Part shown: in pieces, positions 1 through 12,625 of the stretch
How positions within the stretch are numbered: position 1 is the first letter of the stretch
Layout: the number at the start of each line of letters is the position of its first letter
NCBI GenBank assembly: GCA_934045905.1
Contig: OW203762.1
Coordinates: 23,034,345 to 23,098,344 of the forward strand
Direction: 5' to 3'
DNA: 64,000 nt
Source of the DNA: Leuctra nigra
Taxonomy: Eukaryota > Arthropoda > Insecta > Plecoptera > Leuctridae
The notes under the pieces: model-generated
Told to the model about the DNA's origin: nothing
Databases searched by the model: none
What the model saw: the letters and a program-made list of their open reading frames with translations, nothing else
Made by a program: the position numbers and the translations under genes

Positions 1-1391
1 AAAACTCGCGTTGTCTGAATCTTCCCAGCTCCCATGTGATACTTGCACCTACATAATTAATAGCTCATAATTAGCTCTACTTGAAGTAAATCTTTGTACG
101 TCATACATAACAATGAACCATAAAGTGCTAATATTGTTGGAAACACATGGATATATAGAAAATGAAGTGAAGCATCACATCATTCGTTAACAAGACAACT
201 TTGTACCTCGTGTCTATGTTTCACATTAGTCTCAATGCAACCCGAGGTTCTAGCAGAGCATTGTGTCTCTAACACGGCTGGGTTGACTTCAATACACCCG
301 CCAGAGCACAGGGGAAGCGGCTGGGAGAATTATGCAAACATTGTCAGTTGAAAATGCACTGATGCATACTTCACATTACCTTGAGACGCCGCACAATGGT
401 GGCTCCACCACCCCCTCAGAAGCTAAAACCAAACCAAGTAATGGGGAGGAGTTCCCATCCCAGGGGAACACACCCCTCACTATATACCGCCGCGGTGTAT
501 TGTATACATAGCAGTACTTCTGACTCACCAATTGACTCAAGTTCTTGCACTCTGTTTTACTCCAGAGAAAAGTTAATGACGAAAAAACTAGCTTTTTATG
601 ACGCTCTATATCTCACCTTTTACATCGTTGCAAGTTGTAAACTTTCTTAATATTCACTTGCATCCCCTTGATTTCTTTTTAGTTTCTTCTTGTTGTGTTC
701 AGTTTGTTTACTTCAAGTCTTGGTAAACAAACGAACACCTCTGAACAAATTGATGTAGCGTCTAGCTTTGCTTCAGGAATAACTTGTGTTCGTTATAAAA
801 CCGAGATAGCTTTTCTTCTAAGACTGCAATAAATAAAGCATGAAGTTCGACATGTCCACAAGCGAACAAGGTTTATTGCTTAATCACACCTTTGTAAGTC
901 CACTCATAGTTTAAAATCGCATGCACAGAAGTTCAGAACACCACTGACTGATGACTCAATGAGTCTACTTAGATCATCACTTTTTAACTCAGTTTATTTA
1001 AACTCCTACCCCAAGAAAACTGGCCGGACTGGGACAGTGCTTAAAAATATATCTCTATGAAATAACGAAGTAATTTCTTTCAAAATGATAACAAATTCAT
1101 GATAATTTAATGTATATCGATGCAACATTTTAGAAATTATTAAAAATATTTCTTTACTAATTTTAAAAATATTCTATTTCGTTCAATTTGAAACAGTCAC
1201 GATAATGAGAGATTTGGAACTTTCTATCATAGTTTCCATTGTCTTTGAACATAATTTGTTTTTATTCTCAACGATATCTATACTTTCAACTCGCATTCAA
1301 CCAAATCAATCGATACATAAATGTGCAATGATTTATTGACTTTTGAGATTTTGATTGTTTTATTAATGAATGAATGTTCGTTTTATTTCAG
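1..1391 (+). other. 3' end of an upstream COE intron
   Basis: No coding segment of the COE gene is seen here, and the preceding exon (ending HEIMC-S in the family) is absent, so this is the distal part of an intron. It holds a perfect match to the EBF-type palindrome TCCCAGGGGA at 458-467. Otherwise it is AT-rich sequence without recognisable genes. Confidence 0.75.
458..467. promoter_or_regulatory. EBF-consensus palindrome
   Basis: TCCCAGGGGA fits the COE/EBF binding core TCCCNNGGGA, with A before and A after, close to the full ATTCCCNNGGGAAT. It lies in the COE gene's own intron. Binding is inferred. Confidence 0.4.
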
Positions 1392-1460
1392 TCGTTGCTG
1401 TGACAAGAAGAGCTGCGGCAACAGAAACGAGACTCCTTCAGACCCGGTCATCATCGACAG
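1392..1460 (+). CDS. kn: COE/EBF transcription factor, exon with second half of the zinc knuckle (partial gene)
   Basis: The exon is bounded by TTTATTTCAG before 1392 and GTAAGA from 1461. The first base completes a split Ser codon. The next 22 codons read [19 protein letters not shown] then IID, and the last two bases start an Arg codon finished by the next exon. This is the COE zinc-knuckle motif H-X3-C-X2-C-X5-C, specific to the Collier/Olf/EBF family. The last two zinc-binding cysteines are in this exon; the His and first Cys must lie in an exon upstream of the window, since nothing in 1-1391 encodes them. The domain contacts DNA in the nucleus as part of a dimer. The residues are almost identical to those I know from vertebrate and insect members, so the family call is firm. 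The symbol kn is the Drosophila name, used by family, not from proven orthology. Confidence 0.95.
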
Positions 1461-1894
1461 GTAAGACATTCACTTCATTCCACCTCACATGCGTCTCGTG
1501 AATGTACATTATCATGTCAGACATAGCAGTCGGCGTTTGCAGCGGTTTGTTTATTTCATTGATATAAAAATGGGATTAAATTGCTTGTTCCAAGTCTGCC
1601 TGTAGAAGAAAATGTGGGTTCAATTGCACATTTGTATGGAGTATGCGTTGACTCAATGATGCGATCTATCTTTCACCTCTCGTATTTGTCGAGTTTGGCA
1701 GCAATAAGGAAGGAAGTAAAGGAGGAATGATGGGAGGAAGGTATAGGGGAGAGAAAGTGATAGAAGACCTCGTCTCGACTGTCACTCCCCCTCCCACCCC
1801 TCTCACGTGATGGTACCTCTCGTAATTCTAGCTCCAAGAATAAGCTCATCCCTATATCTACTGCACTATACGAGGGGATGACGACAAAATGGCG

Positions 1895-1904
1895 TCCCAT
1901 GGGA
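1895..1904. promoter_or_regulatory. EBF-consensus palindrome
   Basis: TCCCATGGGA, followed by A, fits TCCCNNGGGA perfectly. It lies 435 bases after the zinc-knuckle exon. Binding is inferred. Confidence 0.4.
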
Positions 1905-2265
1905 ACGGGGACTGGAAAGAGAGGAGGGAGACATCTTGTGGGCAGGATAACGTTGTGTTGGGAATGGGCGAATAGCGCTCCCTGAGGAGCAAGTCGACCA
2001 ATTCCTCGACGTTTGGTCCTTGCTATCTGCGTGCTCTCGTCCGTGTGACGTCACCAAATGCGATCCAGACGTTTGTCTCCAGCAGAAATATATACTTGTC
2101 TGATTAGACATTCAGACAGTCGGTCGCAGCAATTCCCTCTGCCGAGTTGCGTGGAGGCGTCAAACAGACCGAAAAACAGTTGTTCTTCTTTATTATCTAA
2201 CATAAATCAATCCAATCCAAGGAACAAACGGGTTTTAAATCAGTTGTTAAATTTAACAGATACTT

Positions 2266-2408
2266 TTAGGGTCAGTCTTTCAATACTCTGCTAACTTTTA
2301 AACGGTTGATTAGTACTGTATTGTCATGGAAACAACCAATTGAAGGACAGAGTTTTGTACTAACTAACTGTTGGGTTTTTAGCAGAGTATTGAAAGACCG
2401 GCCCTAAG
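2266..2408 (+). mobile_element. Foldback MITE family 1, copy a
   Basis: The ends are inverted: TTAGGGTCAGTCTTTCAATA on the left, and on the right the reverse complement of TTAGGGCCGGTCTTTCAATA. The inner part includes AACGGTTGATTAGTACTGT and CATGGAAACAACCAATTG. Two relatives lie at 54902-55050 and 55073-55735. It is non-autonomous with no coding capacity, in the 31 kb COE intron. Confidence 0.8.
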
Positions 2409-5063
2409 TGATCATTCTTGGAATATTATTGCTAGTTACCGTGACAATTTAGTCCTAATAAATTGTTTTAACCTAACATCACTTTGAGAAACTGGAATTA
2501 TTTTGACTGATCTTCTTCATTCCAGCAATATTTTTCCGCCGAGTTAAATGTCAACCCCGATGCTTCAACGCCTCCGTCCCAGTGTGGTCGATCCACAACG
2601 AAGCAATAGGCCTATCGAATGGCCATAACGTGCGCTATTATGTCGTTAAAGTAGACCGTGCGTATTTTTAGTACCGACGACGTCCCGCAGCGTCGGCAGC
2701 GCCGCTCAAAGCGTCGGTTCCTCCTCCTACTTCTCAGTCTGGATGATTAGCCGGCGTCGTTTTGTTCTTCCGCTCGAGTGATTTCTGTCGATCTTGATGA
2801 AGCTGCGCGGATGTTTTTGTAAAGGCTAATCAGAGAATGCGCTTTGGCGCGCTTTTGTCTCGTGTATTGTTTGCGGCTGGTCCCAGCAGGTGATTTCTGA
2901 TTGGCGCAGAATACCACGTGATCCCGCAGAGGGCAGGTGGCGTTTGCGGTCCACGACGAACTCATATTTTTTGACAATTTTTTACGTCAGTGGTATTGGG
3001 TTTTGAAAGTTATGATTGCTTAAACCGATATCACAGAAAGAAACATGTTTGGAAATAAGATATACTTATAAGGTTTAATAAGATATACCGACGATTTTCA
3101 ATTATTTTAGTATTTTAATCAAAATTCTGTTAAGAATTATTTTATAATTTATTTTAATAGTACCAATTAACCATAAGTGTTTACCTAACTAATAAAAGTT
3201 ACTATGTTCCGAACTAGATAAGTCAAAGAACGACTTCAATGTCTTGTCTTTGATGTTTTCAATTCATTTTATTTCAAAGTAGAGAGAAATATTAAAATTA
3301 TTGAAACATTTTCTTAGTAGTTTATCTAATTGTGAAACGTACTTGGATGCTGTAGCTACTGAATGCAAATGGACCAAAACATCAAAACATTGTTTCTCTC
3401 CAAAGCATCTGACTACACTGTACAGGTTGTTGTCAGGATGTTTGGGGGGGGGGGGGGGGGATTGAAACGTGTGGAAAAAAGCCATTAGGCGGATGAGTTG
3501 AATTCGGTAGCAATTCAACCCCCCCCCCCTCCCCCACCACCCCAAACCTCGCAACACACGCACCCCATCTCCAACCCTTAAATTCTCTTTCGTGAAAAAA
3601 ATAGCAGAACAATTTCCAGCTCCAACATTGTATTCTCCGTTTTTGCAAATTGATGGTAATTACTAATCTTGCACGTTATTTTGCAAACGATTAGCAATTC
3701 CGCAAATGAATATATCAACATTACACTCAATGAAAACAAAAAATTCGCAGCAGTATAGAAAGAAATCGTTATTTAAATATACCTGATCATTTTTCATTTT
3801 ACTTAAAAAAATTAAAATTAATCTGACGATATTTTTGAACAAATCCACTTCTGTTAACTATTTTACCTCTGACCTACCCCAACATATGACCCACTCGCTA
3901 GCTACAACCCACCATTACAATTCAATGAGCCCGGTTTGATTCCCGTCCCTATCAACAATCCCGAACCCGGTCCGGACAACTCTCTCATAATTCATAGCAA
4001 TTAACATGCATAATTAACCGCGCTATTCAGATTGTCTGTTGAGTCACTCGATCCCCCAGGAGAGAGCGCCACCTGGGGGTTGGCCACCCTAAATGACGTC
4101 ATCCGCTGACGGAATGCCATGCGAAGGATTGGGAAGGATAAATCCTCGAGCTAGAGTTACAGTATGCATGGCCAATAAGCCGGATCAGAGCAATGTACTG
4201 CGAGAACTGAACCACGGATTACAGGAGTGAGCCACTTATTTTACGATTACAGGAAAAACACGTTGCTAATTAAAACCGATTATGCATTATTTTGAATTAC
4301 CTGAATATAATTAAAATGTGTAATTGTGTTGTTAAAATAATGCTATAATAATATCTAATTACTTAAAACGTAGAATGAATTTAAATATTGATGTACATAA
4401 TGTACTAAATGTATTATATGTATATATGTATTATTATTGTCAAGGAATCTTTGTTCCAAATCTAAATAAACGTGTCAATTCTCTAAAGCGGGAAAACGAC
4501 CCAAGGGACATTTGACGTCAAATCCAAGTATAAAACATAGAACAATGTATCTTCATGACTGATTGCTGATAACATTGCTGACGTCATTTCCCATGTTATT
4601 ATTATTACTTACTAAGTTCTTGAAAGAAAGGTAACGAGGTTCTGAATTATGGTCAAATTTGACGGAAGTGCATGGAAGCATAGATGGATTATTATTATAT
4701 TATCTGTAAACGGCAAATTTCATCAAAATCTCAACATGATATTACATCTTAGTTTTTATATCCGTGTTGTTTATACTCGTGTCTCTTCAACCCAGTTTAC
4801 AAAGTTCGTTATGAAATTATTCTGAACTTGTGCTCTGTCTTAACTAATTTCTCCGGAGCACAGACGAGTGATCATCAGCCATTAATTATTACTCCCCCCC
4901 CCTCCCCCCACCCCTCAGCCGCAGCATCCACGGAACTAAAACTCGATCATGGTGATTCAATTTCTGACATTTTCCCTCTCTTCCCGTCCCGGCATGTATA
5001 TGAGGGGGGGGGGGGAGGTTATTAATAGGGGTGCGCCAACCGCCGACGATCCCCGATACTAAT

Positions 5064-5265
5064 TACAACCCTGTCTTGCCTCGTCGATGACTCGTGCTTG
5101 ATGCCGCGACTTCAACGCGTCATCATCGCGACGTTGACTTACAACCCTGTCTTGCCACGTCGATGACTCGTGCTTGATGCCGCGACGTCATCGCGACGTC
5201 AACGCGACGTTGAGACACATACTTGTCACGTCGATGACTCGTGCCCCGTCGTCATCTCGTCGTTG
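5064..5265. repeat. Short GC-rich tandem repeat, about 2.5 copies
   Basis: ACAACCCTGTCTTGCC, CGTCGATGACTCGTG and CTTGATGCCGCGAC recur at about 5064 and 5142, with a third shorter copy of CACGTCGATGACTCGTG near 5227. The block is rich in ACGT and CGACG words, unlike the AT-rich surroundings. Confidence 0.8.
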
Positions 5266-5520
5266 AGACTAAACATGGCACCTCCACCGAATCTATCAAC
5301 CGGAACATTTCATTTCAATCGTTCAAAAATACTCACCACTCAAATGATCCACGAATTGATGAGATAAATCAAAATACGCATCTGCCCACAAATTATCGAC
5401 AGTTCAAAATGTCAAAAATTGATTTACCTTTATGGTGGATATTCGCTTGTCATTTTAGGGTGACTTTTGCATAAACTCCCAAAAAATTATTATGCAACTT
5501 GTTTTAACTGACGAAATATA

Positions 5521-5806
5521 TATATTTTTTTTTGTCTGGGGCTTAACGTCGCACTGTTCTGCAGCGAGGCTAATGGCGACGGATGAATGATTATGATGAT
5601 GATTGGGAGATGATGGTGAAGAGTAGGTAAGGATGGAAGGTGGGAAGGAGGCGGTCGTGGCCTATTAGTAGGGTACCTTCCCAGCATTTGCCTGTAGACT
5701 GAGGGAAAACCACGAAAAAAACCCAGTCAGGAAGGACGACCTCGGGAATCGAACCCGGGCCTCCGGAATACAAGTTCAGAGCTTTAACCACTCATCCCAA
5801 CCTGTT
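5521..5806 (-). mobile_element. tRNA-derived SINE, copy 1 (fullest)
   Basis: Read on the minus strand, it starts with a tRNA-like head (GGGATGAGTGGTTAAAGC as A box, GGGTTCGATTCCC as B box). A body follows with CGTGGTTTTCCCTCAGTCTA, AGGCAAATGCTGGGAAGG and GGCCACGACCGCCTCCTTCC, then a 3' part ending AGTGCGACGTTAAGCCCCAG and an A run. I recall this body (GTGGTTTTCCC..AGGCAAATGC..GGGA..GGCCACG) from SINEs common in insect genomes; a database search would name the family. Confidence 0.85.
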
Positions 5807-6631
5807 CCGTACGAAATTAATCAAAATGTCAATATTTTAACTTTATCTTACATTTATAGTGAATTAACAATCCTCGAAGGATCTCAAAGATCCATGACAA
5901 ATTCAAACCAAGAACACGAAACATTTGACATGTTGTGACTAAACTAAAACCACCCCTAATAAAAACTACATGATGATAATATGGACAATAATCTGCGCCA
6001 GGAAGCATCTTTCTCTAGGAGCATCTTCATGTTTTGTCACTTCCAGCATCCGTTTCTAATAATTTCTCATCCCCGTCCATCTGGTTTGACTTCTCACACG
6101 GCTGTCCGCGATGACGTTGAAAAGCTTTCGACACTTTCGGTTAGTAAAAGACGTCTCTGGTCCATGATCTGGTCGTGTCCGCGGTTTTCGAGCGCTCGGT
6201 TTTGGGGCTTTTCTCGATGTGGTTCGCCACTTGAAAGTGTGTTAGTCTCGAGAGGGTCATCTCGACATCACATGGTCAAGAGCAGCGGCCCGACAATTAA
6301 CCAGATCAAATGGACCGGACGATGAAATTAGGGAACGGGAAGGAGAGGATGAAAGTGAAAACGATTTACTTGAATTTTATGATAAACTGGTATTTACAGA
6401 TTATTTTATGCTCGTAAATTTAAATCATATATCCTGTGTATTATTTTCCTTCGATAGAATGTTTACTCCAATTTTAATTCAAATTATATTGTTACATAAA
6501 ATCAATTAATTCATCTCAATATCTTGAGTCAAAAGCTAATCTTTCGAAGATATATTATTTCGATTCAAATAATTAAATTTCCGTAAAAAAAATATTTTAT
6601 ACTTTGCCTCTGGTTAATATTTTATTCGGTA

Positions 6632-6701
6632 GCTCGGTAGCTCAGTTGGTAGAGCATCTGACTGGATATCGGAAGGTCGTGAGTTCGAGTCCCACTCGAG
6701 G
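6632..6701 (+). pseudogene. tRNA-like sequence, probably a pseudogene or SINE head
   Basis: It has a D arm (GCTC-AGTTGGTA-GAGC), an anticodon arm (TCTGA-CTGGATA-TCGGA, giving anticodon GGA) and a T arm with GAGTTCGAGTCCCAC. The 5' acceptor strand GCTCGG pairs with TCGAGG only partly, the T stem has an A-C mismatch and the base after the anticodon is T. Anticodon GGA would mean tRNA-Ser, but the long variable arm is absent. I therefore do not call a working tRNA. Confidence 0.55.
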
Positions 6702-9700
6702 AAAATGTTTTCATATTGCAGTTGGTATTTATTTAATATTTTATTGTTTAACACATGGCAAAGCTAAGAAATGAAAAATAATTTTGTCTAAAATGAACGC
6801 CGATGTTCCAATGTGTCACAACATAATAATTTAGAACACGAAAATATTTAGTATTTGATTTAATAAAATTCCAGCCTTCCAATGAAGTAAACATGATTGA
6901 GAATGAAGACCTCGTTAACAGTGGCACGTAATCGAATCTGCATGCCTCGTTATCGAGTTCTTCTGCAATCTTGAATCGCGATAGTGATCAACTTACATTG
7001 AGGAATCAATCGTCGGCTGAATGTGTGCAAATCATGTATCATTAAGTTTGTGATTCATCAATCAGCAGCGCTGCCTGTCACTCGTCAGTATGCGTTGTGG
7101 GACAACTGATTGTCAAACGCCATTGGATCCAACGGCTATTGATTCTGTCATTTGGCCCCATTCAAGAGGTTTATTCATCGCGAGGTCGACGCTGATTTCA
7201 AATATTGCTGAATTTAGCGAGCAAACTCACTGTGCATTGGAGAATAACATGTGATGGATAATGATTTATGTAGATTTGAAATTATTCAAATGGATGAGGA
7301 GGAGAAAATATTTCGCTGTCACAATATTAAGTTTTATTTGTGAACTAATACAAATCTATGAATGACATAACGATGATCACATTAAAATAATTGTACCTTT
7401 TGTAAAAATGAGTTGACGCCTTAGCAACACAAGTTTCTAGACTAAATATGTTTGGTCACTGAATAGCTTTTCCAAACACAAAATCTAGTAAATTATGAAA
7501 AGAAAATAAGATCTTGTTCATATTTTTGTTTAGTAAATATTTTGCCAATGGAAATGTTTGCCTACAAATGTTTCAAATCTACTAATATTATTAAAATATA
7601 TAGCATTTTTATATAACATTTTTAAGACAATGATCTTGCACAAGAATGAAATTGGAGACAAAGAACCCATTTCTTTGAGTGAGAGATGAGCTTCTCCATA
7701 TTATGTTGTCCCTGACTGAATAATGGTTAGGCAATGAAAGAAGATTCGGGGACAGATGGATTGATCGGGGTGGGTGTGTATGTTTGAAGAGGGGGTGGGG
7801 GAGGGGGCCCGGTAATGGATGCTCCTGTGAGAGGAAGGAGGAATTCGATTGGAAGAGTATAAAGAGAGGATGGAATAAGAGAAGAGGGAACGGTAATAGA
7901 TATCTCTTCATCCAAACGACGCGCGACTGGAATAATTTTGTCACTTTTCTTTTTGACAAGATGGAAAGTGACATTTCTTTTTTTTTGAATGTACTTTCGA
8001 GGTAGAGTGTGAGATAGGAGTCAATTTCAATTTTTCTTGTATACAATCAGTCTATTCACGCAGTCCCTCTCCAGATAAAATAACAATCTGACTTGGTAAT
8101 TTGCAGAGTTGTCTTGAAAATAAATCTTTGAATCTGTGAGAAACAATCAAGATCGAAAGAAGTAATTTTGTTTAATTGGGAGGCCCGTATTGAGTTCGTA
8201 GTAAAACTTGTAAAACTCTTCCTCGCTTATTTCACTTACAGAACATATATTACGGATTGCAAATGTGAGAGCAATGTGATTATTTTGCCTTGTCATTGAT
8301 TGAAGCTTCCCATTCGCACCGATCAATCTCCACTTTTGATTTGTATTCCATTTCCAAACCGCGTAGAAAAAACACGATTTATTAGTTCCATATTTCTCAT
8401 ACGTGAAATTATAACCACCTGTTTTCCAGCAATTTCTTCTCTCTGGAGTCAATTTCCCTTCCTCTTCTGATCATTTTCTGGATCAATCTCTCGGAAAGTT
8501 ATTTTGCTCTTCGAAGCCAGCCAATGACTTCAATTTGTTTTTCCACCTTCGTTTCGTTGGACCCGACGAAAGAGGAAGGATCCAGAGAAGGTATCAATAT
8601 TTATTATCGAGTGACGGATAGCTCGCACTAGCAAGGAGCTTGGCGGAGGCGGGAAGGAAATGGGCTACAAATTAGGAAGGAACTAGATGCGGCTTCACAA
8701 ACATTCGCTCCGTCTTCGAAACATAATATCTCACACTGAGATCGGATGAACTTGAAAATAATAATTCAGTTTTCAATAATATGTAAATTAGATTTTAGGA
8801 GATGGATTGCTATTATATTTCCCGGCAGCACTCAAGTTTTGTGTTCTCCATCTCTTTGTTTTGTTTCTTGCCGAGAACACCGAGGAAGGTAAGATGGAGT
8901 GAACCAAGAAGTGAATTGGAAAAGACGCAACGAGTATCTTCCACAGTCTGGCAAGGGAGGAGAGGGGAAGACGAGGAGAGATTTAGGGGTTGTTTTAGAA
9001 GGTGATGAGGGTGCAAATTCACACCAACTAATTTCGTAAGACAGAGGAGGTTTTCTATACGAATTTATTTCACTCATTTAGTATTTTTTCACACAAACGC
9101 TAGATACTTAACAAATAGATACATAGATCATTCGTTCTATTCTAACTTATCGGATAAAATCAAATTAGAGTTTTAGTTTAAGCCGTTTGTTCTGAGACAA
9201 CAGTAGAAATACATAGTTCACACATTTGATGGCAATCAGGGAGCTGCAATAGACACAGAGTCGAGGGAGGGAAGAATGAAGATAAAGAGTAGAACTGCAG
9301 TAAATAGCGGGCGATTTGGTTCGAGGGTGGTATTAGTTAACAGCTACACAACGCCAGAGATAAGGTAAGACGAAGGGAGGTGTGTCTATTGTTACTTTAA
9401 AGCAAAGAATGGTACGGACTGAAAGGGCTGTTTTAAGAGCCAAGTTCTGGAGAAGGAATTGCAAAGTCGATGCCAGAATTATTTTTTCTTTTTTAACACT
9501 AAAGTCAGACCTCTACTCTACAGCTGTACAAATGTAAGACCTAACGATTTTAAATAATGAAGAATGAGCATAAAGCAAGCGAAGCGAGCGTCTCCATTTG
9601 AAACTTTTGTCTCGAATCTCTTTCTTTGTGTGTTCTTTTTGCATTGCAAATCAAACGAAGTAATGGATCAGGCCAATTTTTTCACTAAAGATTCATTACT

Positions 9701-10804
9701 ATCTTTTTAATTTCTAACAAGATCGTTATTGTGGTTTCACATGAAAATTTATTTATAGGTTATTCTTCACATTAAGAAAGATAAACCAACTCGTCACTGA
9801 GCTTTTTCCTACTTGTTTATTATTATTATTAGGTTGATTCTATCGGACACTAAACATTGTTAGAAGTATAAATGGAATGTAATTTAGTCACAGCGGCTGT
9901 CAGACTGTTCGACTAAAACTCCATGTTATTGTTTTGAATTGAGCGTAATGCCGCGTTCTTCCCGCGGTCCAGAGACTCGTCCCTCTGGAGTCGTGTTAGG
10001 AGGTGATTAAGGCGGTCTGGATGGATCCTGGATCTTCTCAATGAAACAGTAATAAGTGCAACAGGACTCCAGGGAGCTGCCATTGGAGACTTCTCGCTTA
10101 CTCAAGGGTAGCAGATTGGAAGGAAAATTGGAGAAAATTGGGACCAAGTCAGTTGGGATTTAGAACAGAAGATGTTGCGGACAAAGTGAGACAAAGATCA
10201 AGAGTGGCGAGTGAGAGAAAAGGATGGAAGAATTTCAGCGCAGAATATAAAAAGAGAAATAAGAAAGAAGACAAAAGTCAACTCTGGGGATGGCGGAATG
10301 AAACTTACTGATTGTTATCTTAAATACTATGACTCATTTTATTAAAGCCTCTTATATAAATGATTATTCATCAAATGAAATTAGCCTCCCTTTAAGGGTA
10401 ATATTTTCGTAGGTATTACTTTGAGAAATGTATAGAATGAAATTGTGAGTGGAAGATAAAGTCTCTCTAATTGATTAAATTCTTAAGTCGCATGCGTGTC
10501 TTCAGAACACGCACACGCGTTAACAAGGGGGAGGGGGGGGGGCAACCTGATTTACATCACATTTAAATAATCCCAATCCATTTCATATCGTTTTAGAAAT
10601 CTTTCAAACGACTTCAATTGTCTACGTTTACAAAATCGTTTTAACCGAAAATAATTTCGCTGAAGTTGCCAAGTCGTTGCGCTGTCCTTTTCCATCTCAC
10701 GTTTCCATCTTCCGTCGGTCATCAATGTAAAACAGAATCCTTCCCATCCTTCCAACCCCGACAATCCACTTGAACAAATTTGTTCTCATACACTCGACCA
10801 ACAG

Positions 10805-10829
10805 CCCCCCCCCCCCCCCCCCCCCCCCC
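10805..10829. repeat. 25-base C homopolymer
   Basis: This is an uninterrupted run of C in the plus strand. Other long runs: G 3444-3460 (17), C 15459-15479 (21), C 41319-41339 (21), C 62529-62547 (19). Lengths may be affected by sequencing error. Confidence 0.9.
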
Positions 10830-11257
10830 AAGTAGATCGCATACATTGCAAGCACAACCAGCCAAGCGTTTCAGCCCATCTTCCATCTGTTAGCGGCCTG
10901 GGGGGGAGGGTGGGGGGGGGGGAGAGTACTTGGCTGTGATTAGATTGATTGGAACAGCAGTTTCATTGGGCTTGATGACTTCCCCCCGACATTGCTCACC
11001 ACACAAGAAAGAGAGACGACGCGTCGCCTTCCACACGCGAGGAAAAGAGAGAGAATCCGATGACATCTCCTAGAGGGTGCTCTCGTCGAAGCGAGGTGAT
11101 GTTTTTCAAGTGCACGGGGAGGTTTCAAGTACCGCGATTGTGCATGAAGTCTAAATGGATTATTTCGAGCCGGCGTTGCGTGTGGGACACGCGCGGGTGA
11201 GTCGCGGCAGGTGGCTGATGGCGGACGAATACAGAAGTGAATTAGAAGCGCGTGCCT

Positions 11258-12419
11258 GACGCGTGCCACTTGTCCTGATGACCAAGTGCTCACCTGGCAC
11301 TTATTAGTGCCTGACGCGTGCCACTTGTCCTGATGACCATTAGTGCTGAACACCCATTAGTGCTCACCTGGCACTCATTAGTGTCTGACGCGTGCCACTT
11401 GTCCTGATGACCATTAGTGCTGAGCATCCATTAGTGCTCACCTGGCACTCATTAGTGTCTGACGCGTGCCACTTGTCCTGATCACCATTAGTGCTGAGCA
11501 TCCATTAGTGCTCACCAGGCACTCATTAGTGTCTGACGCGTGCCACTTGTCCTGATCACCATTAGTGCTGAGCATCCATTAGTACTCACCTGGTACTTAT
11601 TAGTGTCTGACGCGTGCCACTTGTCCTGATCACCATTAGTGCTGAGCATCCATTAGTGCTCACCTGGCACTTATTAGTGTCTGACGCGTGCCACTTGTCC
11701 TGATGACCATTAGTGCTGAACGCCCATTAGTGCTCACCTGGCACTTGTTAGTGTGTGACGCGTGCCACTTGTCCTGATGACCATTAGTGATGAGCATCCA
11801 TTAGTGCTCACCTGGCACTTATTAGTGTGTGACGCGTGCCACTTGTCCTGATGACCATTAGTGCTGAACACCCATTAGTGCTCACCTGGCACTTATTAGT
11901 GTCTGACGCGTGCCACTTGTCCTGATGACCATTAGTGCTGAGCATCCATTAGTGCTCACCTGGCACTTATTAGTGTCTGACGCGTGCCACTTGTCCTGAT
12001 CACCATTAGTGCTGAGCATCCATTAGTGCTCACCTGGAACTTATTAGTGTGTGACGCGTGCCACTTGTCCTGATGACCATTAGTGATGAGCATCCATTAG
12101 TGCTCACCTGGCACTTATTAGTGTCTGACGCGTGCCACTTGTCCTGATCACCATTAGTGCTGAGCATCCATTAGTGCTCACCTGGCACTTATTAGTGTCT
12201 GACGCGTGCCACTTGTCCTGATGACCATTAGTGCTGAACGCCCATTAGTGCTCACCTGGCACTTGTTAGTGTGTGACGCGTGCCACTTGTCCTGATGACC
12301 ATTAGTGATGAGCATCCATTAGTGCTCACCTGGCACTTATTAGTGTCTGACGCGTGCCACTTGGTCTGATGACCATTAGTGCTGAACACCCATTAGTGCT
12401 CACCTGACACTTATTAGTG
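11258..12419. repeat. 74-bp tandem satellite, about 16 units
   Basis: Units contain GACGCGTGCCACTTGTCCTG, then several ATTAGTG words and CTCACCTGGCACTTATTAGTG. The word GCGTGCC recurs at 11261, 11316, 11390, 11464, 11538, 11612, 11686 and on to 12352. After a first short step of 55 bases, the spacing is 74 throughout with no indels. Units differ at a few diagnostic places (GATGACC or GATCACC, AACACCC, AACGCCC or AGCATCC, GTGTC or GTGTG). ATTAGTG itself repeats within the unit, pointing to origin from a shorter repeat. It lies in the 31 kb COE intron. Confidence 0.95.
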
Positions 12420-12625
12420 GCCAGTAGTGATCACGAGTCATCACATTAGTAATCAGATAGCTTTACTTGTCAGCAACACGGCACCTCTACCAATAATATT
12501 CTATATTGTCTGCTGAAGACTATTAGTGTTCATCTGGCACTAATTAGTGTAGAGAGCCATCACAATTAGTACTCAGTGCCCTTTTCTTGTCACTAAAGCC
12601 CGGCACCTCCACCAATAAAATGGTA
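12420..12625. repeat. Degenerate two-copy flank of the 74-bp satellite
   Basis: Two related blocks of roughly 120 bases carry ATTAGT words, CTTGTCA and, at 12479-12491 and 12601-12613, the word CGGCACCTCYACC followed by AATAA. They appear to be diverged relatives of the satellite edge and carry two occurrences of a 13-base word found elsewhere in the window. Confidence 0.6.

Noticed and set aside
6632..6701. Functional tRNA-Ser(GGA)
   Set aside because: No long variable arm, imperfect acceptor and T stems, and an unusual base 3' of the anticodon.
7609..8046. 145-codon minus-strand ORF
   Set aside because: Crosses low-complexity purine-rich sequence (open also on the other strand), with Pro-rich and Leu/Phe-rich runs and no domain.
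8147..8452. 101-codon minus-strand ORF with Trp, Cys and Tyr
   Set aside because: No recognised family and no splice or promoter context; kept only as a possible unknown.
10940..11353. 137-codon minus-strand ORF
   Set aside because: Its first third lies in the 74-bp satellite and the rest in a GC-rich patch; no domain.
11258..12419. CRISPR-like array appearance of regular repeats
   Set aside because: Units are contiguous with no unique spacers and the sequence is eukaryotic; this is a satellite.
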